Source: Roseovarius autotrophicus | GTDB taxonomy: Bacteria > Pseudomonadota > Alphaproteobacteria > Rhodobacterales > Rhodobacteraceae | DNA length: 64,000 nucleotides | Direction of reading: 5' to 3' | NCBI RefSeq assembly: GCF_018069895.1 | Contig: NZ_JAGQDH010000008.1 | Coordinates: 1 to 64,000, forward strand | Shown: piece by piece, positions 27,723 to 36,151 of the stretch | Numbering within the stretch: position 1 is the first letter of the stretch | Layout: every line of letters starts with the position of its first letter | The notes under the pieces: generated by a model | Database searches by the model: none | The model's input: the letters and a program-made list of their open reading frames with translations, nothing else | What the model was told of the DNA's origin: nothing | Position numbers and translations under genes: made by a program

Positions 27723-29179
27723 AGGCGGCCATCATCGGCGGCGGTGTCATCGGGGGCGGCTGGGCGGCGCGGTTCCTGCTCAACGGCTGGGATGTCGCGG
27801 TATTCGATCCTGACCCGGAGGCCCCGCGCAAGCTGGACGCGATCCTGCAGAACGCCCGCGCCAGCCTGCCCGCGCTGTCCGACCTGCCCATGCCGACCGA
27901 GGGGCGGCTGCGCTTCGCCGACACATTGGCCGAGGCGGTCACGGGGGCCGATTACATCCAGGAATCCGTGCCCGAACGGCTGGAAATGAAACACCGTGTC
28001 TATGCCGAGATCCAGCGCGCGACCCCGGATGTGCCGCTGGGCTCGTCCACATCGGGCTTCAAGCCTTCCGAACTGCAGAAGGGCGCGCGCCACCCATCGG
28101 CGATCTTCGTCGCGCATCCGTTCAACCCGGTCTACCTGCTGCCACTGGTCGAAATCGTGCCCGGCCCGACCCATGACAAGGCGCTGATCACGCGTGTCAA
28201 GAACCTGCTGCGCGACCTGGGCATGTTCCCGCTGCATCTGCGCCGCGAGATTGATGCGCATATCGCCGACCGGTTCCTGGAAGCCGTCTGGCGAGAGGCG
28301 CTGTGGCTGGTCAGAGACGGCATCGCCACGACCGGCGAAATCGACGAGGCGATCCGAATGGGCTTTGGCCTGCGCTGGGCGCAGATGGGCCTGTTCGAAA
28401 CCTACCGCATCGCCGGAGGCGAGGCGGGGATGAAGCACTTCATGGCCCAGTTCGGCCCCTGCCTGACCTCGCCCTGGACGAAACTGATGGATGTGCCCGA
28501 ATTCAACGACGAACTGGTCGATCTGATCGCAAGTCAGTCCGACGTGCAATCGGGCCATCACACGATAGCCGATCTGGAACGCATTCGCGACGGCAACTTG
28601 ATCGGCTTCCTGCGCGTCCTGAAAGATCGTGATTGGGGCGCCGGAAAGGTCTTGCGCGACCATGACGCGAGACGCAGAACCGCGATTCCCGCCCCCGCCC
28701 TGATACCCGACGCCGCGGCGCCATTGGTGCTGACGCAGATGCAGGTCCTGCCGGGGTGGATCGATCACAATGGGCACATGACCGAAAGCCGCTATCTGTT
28801 CGCGGCGTCCGAAACCTCGGACGCGCTGCTGCGGCTCATCGGGGCCGATATGGACTATGTCGCCGGCGGGCACAGCTATTACACCGCCGAAAGCCATATC
28901 ACGCATCTGGGCGCAGCAAAGCTTGGCGATCACCTGACCGGGACGGTGCAGGTGTTGGGCGCAGATGAAAAACACATGCATATCGTCATCACCATCGCGC
29001 GCCAGGATACGCCCGTCGCCATGGTCGAACAGATGCTGCTGCATGTGGACATGACAGCGGGCCAGACCTGCCCGGCCGCGCCTGCGGTGCTGGACCGGCT
29101 GCTGCCGATCCGCGATGCCCATGCCGCGCTGCCGCGCCCGGCCCAGGCAGGCCGCCATGTCGGACAAAGGAAAAACTGA
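27719..29179 (+). CDS. Carnitine dehydrogenase-thioesterase fusion
   Basis: A 486-residue two-domain enzyme. Residues 1 to about 315 are a 3-hydroxyacyl-CoA dehydrogenase-type L-carnitine dehydrogenase (CdhA/LcdH): Rossmann loop IIGGGVIGGGWAARF, VPERLEMK and the catalytic-His segment VAHPFNPVYLLPLVE. Residues about 340-465 are a hotdog-fold thioesterase, with DHNGHMTESRY as its typical active-site stretch, matching the CdhB betainyl-CoA thioesterase. The fusion links oxidation of carnitine to hydrolysis of the betainyl-CoA made by the neighbouring BKACE. Start and stop overlap both neighbours. Confidence 0.85.
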   Translation: MKAAIIGGGVIGGGWAARFLLNGWDVAVFDPDPEAPRKLDAILQNARASLPALSDLPMPTEGRLRFADTLAEAVTGADYIQESVPERLEMKHRVYAEIQRATPDVPLGSSTSGFKPSELQKGARHPSAIFVAHPFNPVYLLPLVEIVPGPTHDKALITRVKNLLRDLGMFPLHLRREIDAHIADRFLEAVWREALWLVRDGIATTGEIDEAIRMGFGLRWAQMGLFETYRIAGGEAGMKHFMAQFGPCLTSPWTKLMDVPEFNDELVDLIASQSDVQSGHHTIADLERIRDGNLIGFLRVLKDRDWGAGKVLRDHDARRRTAIPAPALIPDAAAPLVLTQMQVLPGWIDHNGHMTESRYLFAASETSDALLRLIGADMDYVAGGHSYYTAESHITHLGAAKLGDHLTGTVQVLGADEKHMHIVITIARQDTPVAMVEQMLLHVDMTAGQTCPAAPAVLDRLLPIRDAHAALPRPAQAGRHVGQRKN

Positions 29180-30342
29180 TGCATTTTGCCCTCACCGACG
29201 AACAGCGCATGATTTCTGATACCACGCGCGCCTTCGTTGAAGCAGAACTCTACCCGCATGAAGCATTGGTCGAACGAACCGGCCACCTGCCAATGGAGAT
29301 CATCCGCGAGGTCCAGGCCAAGGCGATCAAGGCCGGGCTCTACGCCGCGAACATGCCCGAGGATGTCGGCGGCGCGGGCCTCGATACGCTGAGTTGGCTG
29401 CTCTATGAGCGCGAGCTGGGGCGTGCGAACTATGCGCTGCACTGGACTTGCGTGGCGCGGCCCTCGAACATCCTGCTGGCCGGCACCGCGTCGCAGCGCG
29501 AGAAATACCTCTACCCCTGCATACGTGGCGAGACCTGGGACTGCCTTGCCATGACCGAACCCGGCGCCGGATCGGACTTGCGCGGGATGCAGGCAACCGC
29601 CCGCCCGGACGGTAGTGACTGGGTGCTGAACGGTACCAAGCATTTCATCAGCCACGCCGATATCGCGGGCTTCACCATCGCCTTCATGGCCACCGGCACC
29701 GAGGACACGCCGCGCGGACCAAAGAAACGGATCACCGCCTTCTTTGTCGACAAGGGCACGAAAGGCTTTAGCGTCAGAGAGGGCTATCGCAACGTCAGCC
29801 ATCGTGGCTATACCAACGCGATCCTTGAATTCGACGACTGCCGCGTGCCGGTGGAGAACATTCTTGGCGAGCTTCACAAGGGCTTCGACGTGGCCAATAA
29901 ATGGCTGGGTGCCACCCGGCTGCAGGTGGCCGCGACCTGCCTGGGCCGTGCAAACCGGGCGCTGCGTCTCGCCCTTGGCCATGCGGTCGACCGCCGACAG
30001 TTCGGCCAGCAGATCGGCAAGTTCCAGGGCGTCAGTTTCAAGTTGGCCGATATGGCGCTGGAACTGAAAGCCGCAGAGTTGCTGACATGGGAAGCGGGCT
30101 GGAAAGTCGATCAGGGCAGTGTGACGGATGCCGACATGGCGATGGCCAAACTAAAGGCCAGCGAGGTTCTCGCCATGGTAGCGGATGAAGCGATCCAGAT
30201 CCACGGCGGTATGGGACTGATGGAAGAACTGCCACTTGAACGGATCTGGCGCGATGCGCGGCTGGAAAGGATATGGGAAGGCACCAGCGAGATTCAGCGC
30301 CACATCATCAGTCGTGAATTGCTGAGACCGCTTGGAGGCTGA
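29179..30342 (+). CDS. Acyl-CoA dehydrogenase (butyrobetainyl-CoA type?)
   Basis: A 387-residue FAD-dependent acyl-CoA dehydrogenase. Signatures include LAMTEPGAGSDL, GTKHFISHADIAGF, the arginine-containing QFGQQIGKFQGVSFKLADM and the C-terminal ERIWEGTSEIQRHII with the usual catalytic Glu. Its start overlaps the fusion gene's stop (TGATG). Given the hydratase and CoA ligase downstream, it most likely oxidises gamma-butyrobetainyl-CoA, or a similar cationic C4 acyl-CoA, to the crotonyl analogue. The substrate is inferred from context. Confidence 0.8.
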   Translation: MHFALTDEQRMISDTTRAFVEAELYPHEALVERTGHLPMEIIREVQAKAIKAGLYAANMPEDVGGAGLDTLSWLLYERELGRANYALHWTCVARPSNILLAGTASQREKYLYPCIRGETWDCLAMTEPGAGSDLRGMQATARPDGSDWVLNGTKHFISHADIAGFTIAFMATGTEDTPRGPKKRITAFFVDKGTKGFSVREGYRNVSHRGYTNAILEFDDCRVPVENILGELHKGFDVANKWLGATRLQVAATCLGRANRALRLALGHAVDRRQFGQQIGKFQGVSFKLADMALELKAAELLTWEAGWKVDQGSVTDADMAMAKLKASEVLAMVADEAIQIHGGMGLMEELPLERIWRDARLERIWEGTSEIQRHIISRELLRPLGG

Positions 30343-30378
30343 AAAGAAGGCGACAGGGGGGCGTCTGCCCCGCTGGAG

Positions 30379-30407
30379 CCCCCCAGGATACTTGAGGACA
30401 GAAAATG
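30379..30407 (+). repeat. 29-bp inverted repeat, left arm
   Basis: This arm is the exact reverse complement of 30524-30552. It belongs to a larger element (about 30357-30407) that opens with a GC-rich hairpin, GGGGGGCGTCTGCCCC, and ends in TTGAGGACAGAAAATG. Elements of this general form are common between genes in Rhodobacterales genomes. It lies right after the acyl-CoA dehydrogenase stop. Confidence 0.85.
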
Positions 30408-30523
30408 CGGCACGTTAACGGACTCTCAACCCTGTCTTGTCACTCTGAACTCACGGTACAGGCGGGGACGCCGATGACCGTGGCAGGAAATGGCACCCGG
30501 TTCCTTCCGGAATCGGGTGTTCC

Positions 30524-30552
30524 CATTTTCTGTCCTCAAGTATCCTGGGGGG
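30524..30552 (-). repeat. 29-bp inverted repeat, right arm
   Basis: Exact reverse complement of 30379-30407, belonging to a second copy of the same element in opposite orientation, which also carries the GC-rich hairpin (GGGGGGCAACGCCCCCC at about 30571-30587). The 116 bases between the arms hold an imperfect hairpin (about 30494-30519) and no gene. The pair could fold into a long cruciform between acyl-CoA dehydrogenase and CoA ligase genes. Confidence 0.85.
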
Positions 30553-30607
30553 TGAATGCGAAGCAGAGGGGGGCAACGCCCCCCTTCTTTGCCCGACGGG
30601 GCGGCGA

Positions 30608-32608
30608 ATGAACGATCTGTCCCGCCTTCTTCGTCCGCGCAGCATCGCTGTTCTTGGTTCTGGCTGGGCCGAGAATGTCGTCGCGCAATCGCGAAGCATG
30701 GGGTTCGATGGGCCAGTCTGGCCTGTTCACCCGGTGCGGCGCCAGATTGCCGGCGTTCCCTGCCATCGCAGCCTTGCCGACCTGCCCGGTGCACCGGACG
30801 CAACCTTCATCGGTGTCAATCGCCATGCAACGCTGGAGATTGTCACGCAGCTTGCCGAGATGGGCGCGGGTGGCGCGGTGTGTTTTGCCTCAGGCTGGCG
30901 CGAGGCGGGGGAGGGGCATCTTCAGGACCGACTCCTGAGTGCGGCCGGGGCCATGCCTTTGCTGGGGCCGAACTGCTATGGTCTGATCAACTACCTGGAC
31001 GGGGCGCTGCTCTGGCCGGATCAGCACGGCGGACGGCGCGTCACGCACGGGGTGGCGCTGATCAGCCAGTCCTCGAACATCGCGATCAACCTGACCATGC
31101 AGGCGCGCGGCCTGCCGATCGCCTATGTCGCCTGTCTGGGCAATGCCGCGCAGATCGGCCTGGCGGAACTGGCCGGAGCGGTACTGGCGGATGAGCGCGT
31201 GACCGCTCTGGGCCTTTATCTGGAGGGTTTGGGCAATGCTGCGGCCTTTGCTGCCGTCGCGCAGGCGGCGCAGGCGGCCGGCAAAGGCATCGTGGCGATC
31301 AAGTCCGGCAAGACCGAAGCAGCGCGCACGGCTGCCGCCTCGCACACTGCCGCCATGACCGGGCCGGCGGTTACCTCCTCGGCCTTTTTGCACCGGATCG
31401 GTGTAGCCGAGGTGAGCACGCCCGCCGAGCTGATCGAGACGCTGAAGATCCTGCATCTTCACGGGCAGGGGCTGGGCCGGCGGCTGTGTTCACTGTCCTG
31501 CTCGGGCGGCGAGGCCGGGCTTGTGGCGGATCTGGGGGATGCGGCAGGGCTGCAGTTTCCGCCCCTTTCCGAGCCACGCCGTGTGCAGCTTGCGGCCAGC
31601 TTGGGCCCGCTGGTCACCATCTCGAACCCGCTGGATTATCACACCTTCATCTGGGGTGACGGGCCGCGCATGGCAGAGGTCTTTACCACCATGCTGGCCG
31701 ACCATGATGCCGGCATCTTTCTGATCGACCCGCCGCGCCCGGACCGTTGTGACCCGTCAAGCTTCGAGCCTGCGCTGCAGGCCATCGCCACTGCCGCGCA
31801 GGCCACGGGCAAGCCCGCTTTTCCCGTCGCCTCGCTGCCCGAGAATTTTGACGAGGGCCGCGCGATCACTCTGATGGATCAGGGGATTGCGCCCCTTATG
31901 GGGGTGGAGACCGCGTTGGCCGCGATCCGGGCGGCGCAGCTTCCGCCCCGGCGCGAGGGCTGGAAAAACTGGGCACCCGTTACGCGCCATGGCCGGTTGT
32001 CGCTGCTGGACGAGGCGGTTGCCAAGGCCATGCTGGCCGAGGCAGGCGTCGCTGTGCCCCGCGGGGTGCGCGCTGACAGTTTGGCCGAATTGCGCGCACA
32101 TGCTGCAGGGCTGACGCCCCCCCTGGCGCTGAAGGGGCTGGGCTTTGCTCACAAGACCGAGGCTGGGGCGGTGCGTCTGAACCTGTCCTCGCTCGACGGG
32201 CAGGCCGGGATGCGAGGTGCGACCGGCTATCTGGCCGAGGAGATGGTGACCGACGCCTTGAGCGAAATGCTGATCGGCGCGCGGCGCGACCCGATCTATG
32301 GTGCCACGCTTATACTGGGCTTCGGTGGCGTAGCGGCAGAGTTGCTTGGTGATACGGCAACACTGGTCTTGCCGGTGACGGCAGCGGATGTCACGCAGGC
32401 GCTGCGCGGCTTGCGGTTGTGGCCACTGCTGGACGGCTACCGCGGGCGCAGGCGGGCCGACACCGCGGCTGTCGTGGCCGTGGCACTGGCCTTGCAGGCC
32501 CTGCTGGAGGCTGATTCGCGGCTGGAAGAGATAGAGATCAACCCGCTGATGGTGCGGGACAGCGGCGCCATTGCCGTGGATGCGGTGATTTGGAGGGAAA
32601 ACACATGA
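30608..32608 (+). CDS. NDP-forming acyl-CoA ligase
   Basis: A 666-residue fused alpha-beta acyl-CoA synthetase of the ADP-forming acetate-CoA ligase type. The N-terminal CoA-binding domain starts at LLRPRSIAVLGSG; GPNCYGLIN and the phospho-His segment AASHTAAMTGP follow; the C-terminal ATP-grasp half contains PLALKGLGFAHKTEAGAV and EIEINPLMV. It would activate the pathway acid, such as gamma-butyrobetaine, with CoA. Its stop overlaps the hydratase start (ATGA). The relatively long gap before it contains the inverted repeats. Confidence 0.82.
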   Translation: MNDLSRLLRPRSIAVLGSGWAENVVAQSRSMGFDGPVWPVHPVRRQIAGVPCHRSLADLPGAPDATFIGVNRHATLEIVTQLAEMGAGGAVCFASGWREAGEGHLQDRLLSAAGAMPLLGPNCYGLINYLDGALLWPDQHGGRRVTHGVALISQSSNIAINLTMQARGLPIAYVACLGNAAQIGLAELAGAVLADERVTALGLYLEGLGNAAAFAAVAQAAQAAGKGIVAIKSGKTEAARTAAASHTAAMTGPAVTSSAFLHRIGVAEVSTPAELIETLKILHLHGQGLGRRLCSLSCSGGEAGLVADLGDAAGLQFPPLSEPRRVQLAASLGPLVTISNPLDYHTFIWGDGPRMAEVFTTMLADHDAGIFLIDPPRPDRCDPSSFEPALQAIATAAQATGKPAFPVASLPENFDEGRAITLMDQGIAPLMGVETALAAIRAAQLPPRREGWKNWAPVTRHGRLSLLDEAVAKAMLAEAGVAVPRGVRADSLAELRAHAAGLTPPLALKGLGFAHKTEAGAVRLNLSSLDGQAGMRGATGYLAEEMVTDALSEMLIGARRDPIYGATLILGFGGVAAELLGDTATLVLPVTAADVTQALRGLRLWPLLDGYRGRRRADTAAVVAVALALQALLEADSRLEEIEINPLMVRDSGAIAVDAVIWRENT

Positions 32609-33402
32609 TGCAAATGCGCAGCGACGGGCCGGTGCGGACGCGGGCCGAGGGTGCCATTCTGGAAGTCACGCTAGACCGGCCAAAGGCCAATGCCATCGAT
32701 CTGGCCACCAGCCGGATCATGGGCGATGTCTTCCGCGATTTCCGCGATGACGACAGCCTGCGTGTGGCGATCCTGCGCGCTGAGGGGGGAAAGTTCTTCT
32801 GCCCTGGCTGGGACCTGAAGGCTGCGGCCGAAGGCGACGCCGTTGACGGCGATTACGGGGTTGGTGGTTTTGGCGGGCTGCAGGAACTGCCGCATCTGAA
32901 CAAACCCGTTATTGCGGCTGTCAACGGCATCTGCTGTGGCGGCGGGCTGGAACTGGCGCTGAGCTGCGATCTGATCCTTGCCTCGGACAATGCCAGTTTT
33001 GCGCTGCCGGAAATCCGTTCCGGCACGGTGGCCGATGCCGCTACCCTGAAGCTGCCAAAGCGCATTCCCTATCATGTGGCAATGGACCTGCTGTTGACCG
33101 GGCGCTGGTTCGATACCGCCGAGGCGCTGCAATGGGGCCTGTTGAAGGAAGTGACCACATCAGAGGACCTGCTGCCCAGAACCTGGGATCTGGCGCGCCT
33201 TCTGGCCAGCGGCCCGCCGCTTGTCCATGCCGCGATCAAGGAGGTGGTGCGCGAGGCCGAGGACATGCGCTTTCAGGATGCGCTGAACCGCATCACCAAG
33301 CGCCAGTTCGAGACCGTGGACAGGCTGTATTCCAGCGAAGACCTGCTTGAGGGCGCGCGCGCCTTCGCTGAAAAGCGTGATCCGGTCTGGAAAGGACGCT
33401 GA
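32605..33402 (+). CDS. Carnitinyl-CoA dehydratase-like hydratase
   Basis: A 265-residue crotonase-fold enzyme. The oxyanion-hole segments are FFCPGWDLKAAAEGD and NGICCGGGLELALSCDL, with catalytic acidic residues expected at GGLELA and FALPEIRSG. It resembles CaiD/enoyl-CoA hydratases and would add water to crotonobetainyl-CoA to give carnitinyl-CoA. GGAGGG precedes the ATG at 32605, which lies within the ligase stop. It is the last gene of the operon; IS remnants follow. Confidence 0.82.
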   Translation: MMQMRSDGPVRTRAEGAILEVTLDRPKANAIDLATSRIMGDVFRDFRDDDSLRVAILRAEGGKFFCPGWDLKAAAEGDAVDGDYGVGGFGGLQELPHLNKPVIAAVNGICCGGGLELALSCDLILASDNASFALPEIRSGTVADAATLKLPKRIPYHVAMDLLLTGRWFDTAEALQWGLLKEVTTSEDLLPRTWDLARLLASGPPLVHAAIKEVVREAEDMRFQDALNRITKRQFETVDRLYSSEDLLEGARAFAEKRDPVWKGR

Positions 33403-33456
33403 CGCGACCATCGCACATGCCTGTTATCAAAACGCCGTCACTAGAGCATGATGAGA

Positions 33457-33577
33457 TCAGATTGAAGCGTATCCTGCGTTGACAAGATAGTTTGCGCATT
33501 CCTGCGGGGCAAAGCGGTCGAGGAGTGCTTCGATCCTGCGCCATGGTGCCTCCGCTGTTCTTTCGGAGGCGTTGCGC
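33457..33577 (-). pseudogene. IS630 transposase C-terminal remnant
   Basis: Read on the minus strand, one frame gives ASERTAEAPWRRIEALLDRF and then APQECANYLVNAGYASI before a stop, the characteristic C-terminus of IS630 family transposases. Everything upstream, including the DDE core, is missing. It lies 55 bases after the last gene of the catabolic operon. Confidence 0.8.
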
Positions 33578-33720
33578 GCTGAAGCCGAACTTGCGGATCA
33601 ACCTCCGAAAGCGGCTGGAGCGCGACAAACCCGATGCGCTGGCTGTGCCGCCATCGTCACAATCGTTCCCCCGGATCGGTTGCCTTACGCTGCGGCCACC
33701 GAATGTGATCTGAGGGTATC

Positions 33721-33831
33721 GAGAAGACTCAGGACCCAGCCACGCAATGGCGCTGGACTTACAACAACGACCGCCCCAACATGGGTATCGGCGGCGTCAC
33801 CCCCGCCATGAAACCGAGAATGGTCGCGTAA
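33721..33831 (+). pseudogene. IS3 transposase C-terminal remnant
   Basis: The frame reads QWRWTYNNDRPNMGIGGVTP followed by AMKPRMVA and a stop, the usual end of an IS3 family OrfB integrase-type transposase. The following CCCCGTTAAAAAGGGGG (about 33847-33863) resembles the end of such elements. The remainder of the element is absent. Confidence 0.8.
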
Positions 33832-34021
33832 GTTCTACGCACGCACCCCGTTAAAAAGGGGGAGAGCACGATTGAAATCAGGGGCCGCGCGGCAGAATTG
33901 AGCAAGATCGCAAGTGGCCAGCGCCGCCAAGGCGCAAATCGCGGTCGCCGGTGTCATAACGTCGCCCAAGCAGGCTGTTCAGTCCCTGCCGCGGAACACG
34001 CAAAGATTGGATGGAGACATC

Positions 34022-35824
34022 GTGGACAAGAAGCAGCAGATCCACTTCTGGTATTTCGCCGCCGCCTTCATGGTGTTGTTGATGGTGCAATCGTGGGTGT
34101 CGCAAGCCTCGGTCACCGAACGCATCCCCTACAGCACCTTTCTGGAATATCTCGAGTCGAATCGCATCGCTTCGGTCACCGTGCGCGCCGAGCAGGTCGA
34201 GGGGCGCTATCGCGACGCGATTGACGGCAACACCCATTTTGTCACCAACATCGTGCCCCCGGACCTGACCGAACGGCTGGAGCAATCGGGCGCGGAATTT
34301 GACGGCACGGTGCAGAATACATTTCTCAATACGATCTTGTCGTGGGTCGTGCCGATCCTGCTGATCTTTGCGCTCTGGAGTTTTCTGTTGCGCGGGATGA
34401 TCGAGAAACAGGGCATGGGCGGCATGATGAATGTCGGCAAATCTCGTGCCAAGGTCTATGTCGAGCGCAACACAGGCGTCACCTTCGACGATGTGGCGGG
34501 CGTGGACGAGGCCAAGGCGGAACTCAAGGAAATCGTCGATTTCCTGAAGGAGCCTGAAAAATATGGCCGTCTTGGCGCGCGCATCCCCAAGGGCATCCTG
34601 CTGACCGGCCCGCCCGGCACCGGCAAGACATTGTTTGCCCGCGCCATCGCGGGCGAGGCCGGTGTGCCGTTCTTTTCCATTTCGGGCAGCGAGTTTGTCG
34701 AGATGTTCGTGGGCGTGGGCGCGGCGCGGGTGCGCGATCTGTTCGATCAGGCGCGCAAGGCCGCGCCCTGCATCATTTTCATCGACGAGCTGGACGCGCT
34801 GGGCCGCCGCCGCAGCATTGGCGGCTTTGGCGGCGGGCATGACGAAAAGGAACAGACGCTCAACCAGCTTCTGGCGGAACTCGACGGGTTCGATCCGCGC
34901 GAGCGGGTCGTGCTTCTGGCCGCGACCAACCGGCCCGAGATTCTGGACCCGGCCCTGATGCGGGCGGGGCGGTTTGACCGGCAGGTGGTGGTGGACCGTC
35001 CCGACAAGACCGGGCGGGCCGCGATCCTGCGCGTGCATCTGCGCAAGGTTGAGGTTGACCCAAGCCTGGATATTGATGCCGCGGCCGGTCTCACGCCGGG
35101 GTTCACCGGGGCGGAACTGGCCAATCTGGTGAACGAGGCCGCGATCCACGCCACAAGGCGCGGGGCCGAACGGGTGGCGATGGAGGATATTACCTCGGCG
35201 CTGGAACGCGTCGTGGCAGGGATGGAGCGCAAGGGGCATCTGCTCAACGCGCATGAACGCGAAACCGTGGCCTGGCACGAGATGGGCCATGCGCTCGCCG
35301 CCGCGCGCCTGCCGGGGGCCGATCCGGTGCACAAGGTGTCGATCATCCCGCGCACCATCGGGGCCTTGGGATATACGCTGACCCGCCCGACCGAGGACCG
35401 GTTCCTGATCACCCGGTCAGAGCTTGAGAACCGAATGGTGATGCTTCTGGCGGGGCGCGCGGCGGAAGAGATCCGCTTTGACGAATGGTCCACCGGCGCG
35501 GCGGATGATCTGGTGCGCGCCACCGATATCGCGCGCCAGATCGTCACCCGCTTCGGGATGCACAAGACGCTGGGGCAAGCGGTGCTGGAACAGGATCGCG
35601 GCGGCTTTCTGGGCGAGGACAAGGTCAGTTTCTCGCCGCGCGACCATTCCGAGGCCACCGCGCGCGAGGTCGATCTGGCGGTGCGTGATCTGATTGGCGC
35701 GGCCTATGACCGGGCGGTGGGCCTTTTGCGCGACAACCACGATGATCTCGAATCCGGGGCGCGGCTTTTGCTGGAACGCGAGACGATCACGCCAGCGGAT
35801 TTCGCCCCCCTCAAACCAGCCTAG
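34022..35824 (+). CDS. ftsH: Accessory FtsH AAA+ zinc protease
   Basis: A 600-residue membrane-anchored AAA+ metalloprotease. Two membrane helices lie at about residues 8-27 and 100-122. The ATPase domain has Walker A GPPGTGKT (about 195-202), Walker [12 protein letters not shown] and the arginine-finger region [19 protein letters not shown]. The protease zinc site is HEMGH (about 419-423), where the usual FtsH sequence is HEAGH. The GTG at 34022 has GGAG before it. It differs from the usual housekeeping FtsH in its N-terminus and sits alone among IS remnants, so it is probably a second, acquired copy for stress or specific substrates. Confidence 0.88.
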   Translation: MDKKQQIHFWYFAAAFMVLLMVQSWVSQASVTERIPYSTFLEYLESNRIASVTVRAEQVEGRYRDAIDGNTHFVTNIVPPDLTERLEQSGAEFDGTVQNTFLNTILSWVVPILLIFALWSFLLRGMIEKQGMGGMMNVGKSRAKVYVERNTGVTFDDVAGVDEAKAELKEIVDFLKEPEKYGRLGARIPKGILLTGPPGTGKTLFARAIAGEAGVPFFSISGSEFVEMFVGVGAARVRDLFDQARKAAPCIIFIDELDALGRRRSIGGFGGGHDEKEQTLNQLLAELDGFDPRERVVLLAATNRPEILDPALMRAGRFDRQVVVDRPDKTGRAAILRVHLRKVEVDPSLDIDAAAGLTPGFTGAELANLVNEAAIHATRRGAERVAMEDITSALERVVAGMERKGHLLNAHERETVAWHEMGHALAAARLPGADPVHKVSIIPRTIGALGYTLTRPTEDRFLITRSELENRMVMLLAGRAAEEIRFDEWSTGAADDLVRATDIARQIVTRFGMHKTLGQAVLEQDRGGFLGEDKVSFSPRDHSEATAREVDLAVRDLIGAAYDRAVGLLRDNHDDLESGARLLLERETITPADFAPLKPA

Positions 35825-36151
35825 GCGACCGCCGCATGCCCCGACAATCCACGCGCCAACCGTCCCGCCGTCACACCGCTCCAACTGCCCCGGAGGGATG
35901 CCACGACTGCCTGCCATGTTCTTGCGCAGGAGCACCGGCCCGTGCCCGAGTCCTTCGCGCTTGATCATACCAGAGCACGAAACCAGCGCGGATCCTCAAT
36001 TATGCAGGCAGTAGCGCGGCCAACTTGGAAGCCGGGCCGTCCACAATGCACGCAAGCGCATTGGCTGGACTTGTCAAATGCAGGTCAAGCTGTTCTTCTG
36101 CGCTTCTGATTGAAGCGTTTGCACCATAAAAGACAAAGGGGGGAGACCGAA
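35825..36151. other. Intergenic region, no gene seen
   Basis: This 327-base stretch between ftsH and the TAXI receptor gene has no convincing reading frame. Near its end, CTTGTC and GTCAAG (about 36069-36088) form a weak inverted repeat about 65 bases before the receptor start and could be part of a promoter or operator. Nothing else was recognised. Confidence 0.5.

Noticed and set aside
33878-35332. Minus-strand open frame of 484 codons opposite ftsH
   Set aside because: Antisense shadow of ftsH with no start signal or recognisable domain.
36069-36088. CTTGTC...GTCAAG as an FNR-type box before the TAXI receptor
   Set aside because: The spacing between the half-sites is wrong for FNR (8 bases between six-base arms, with a mismatch). 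It is kept only as a weak inverted repeat.
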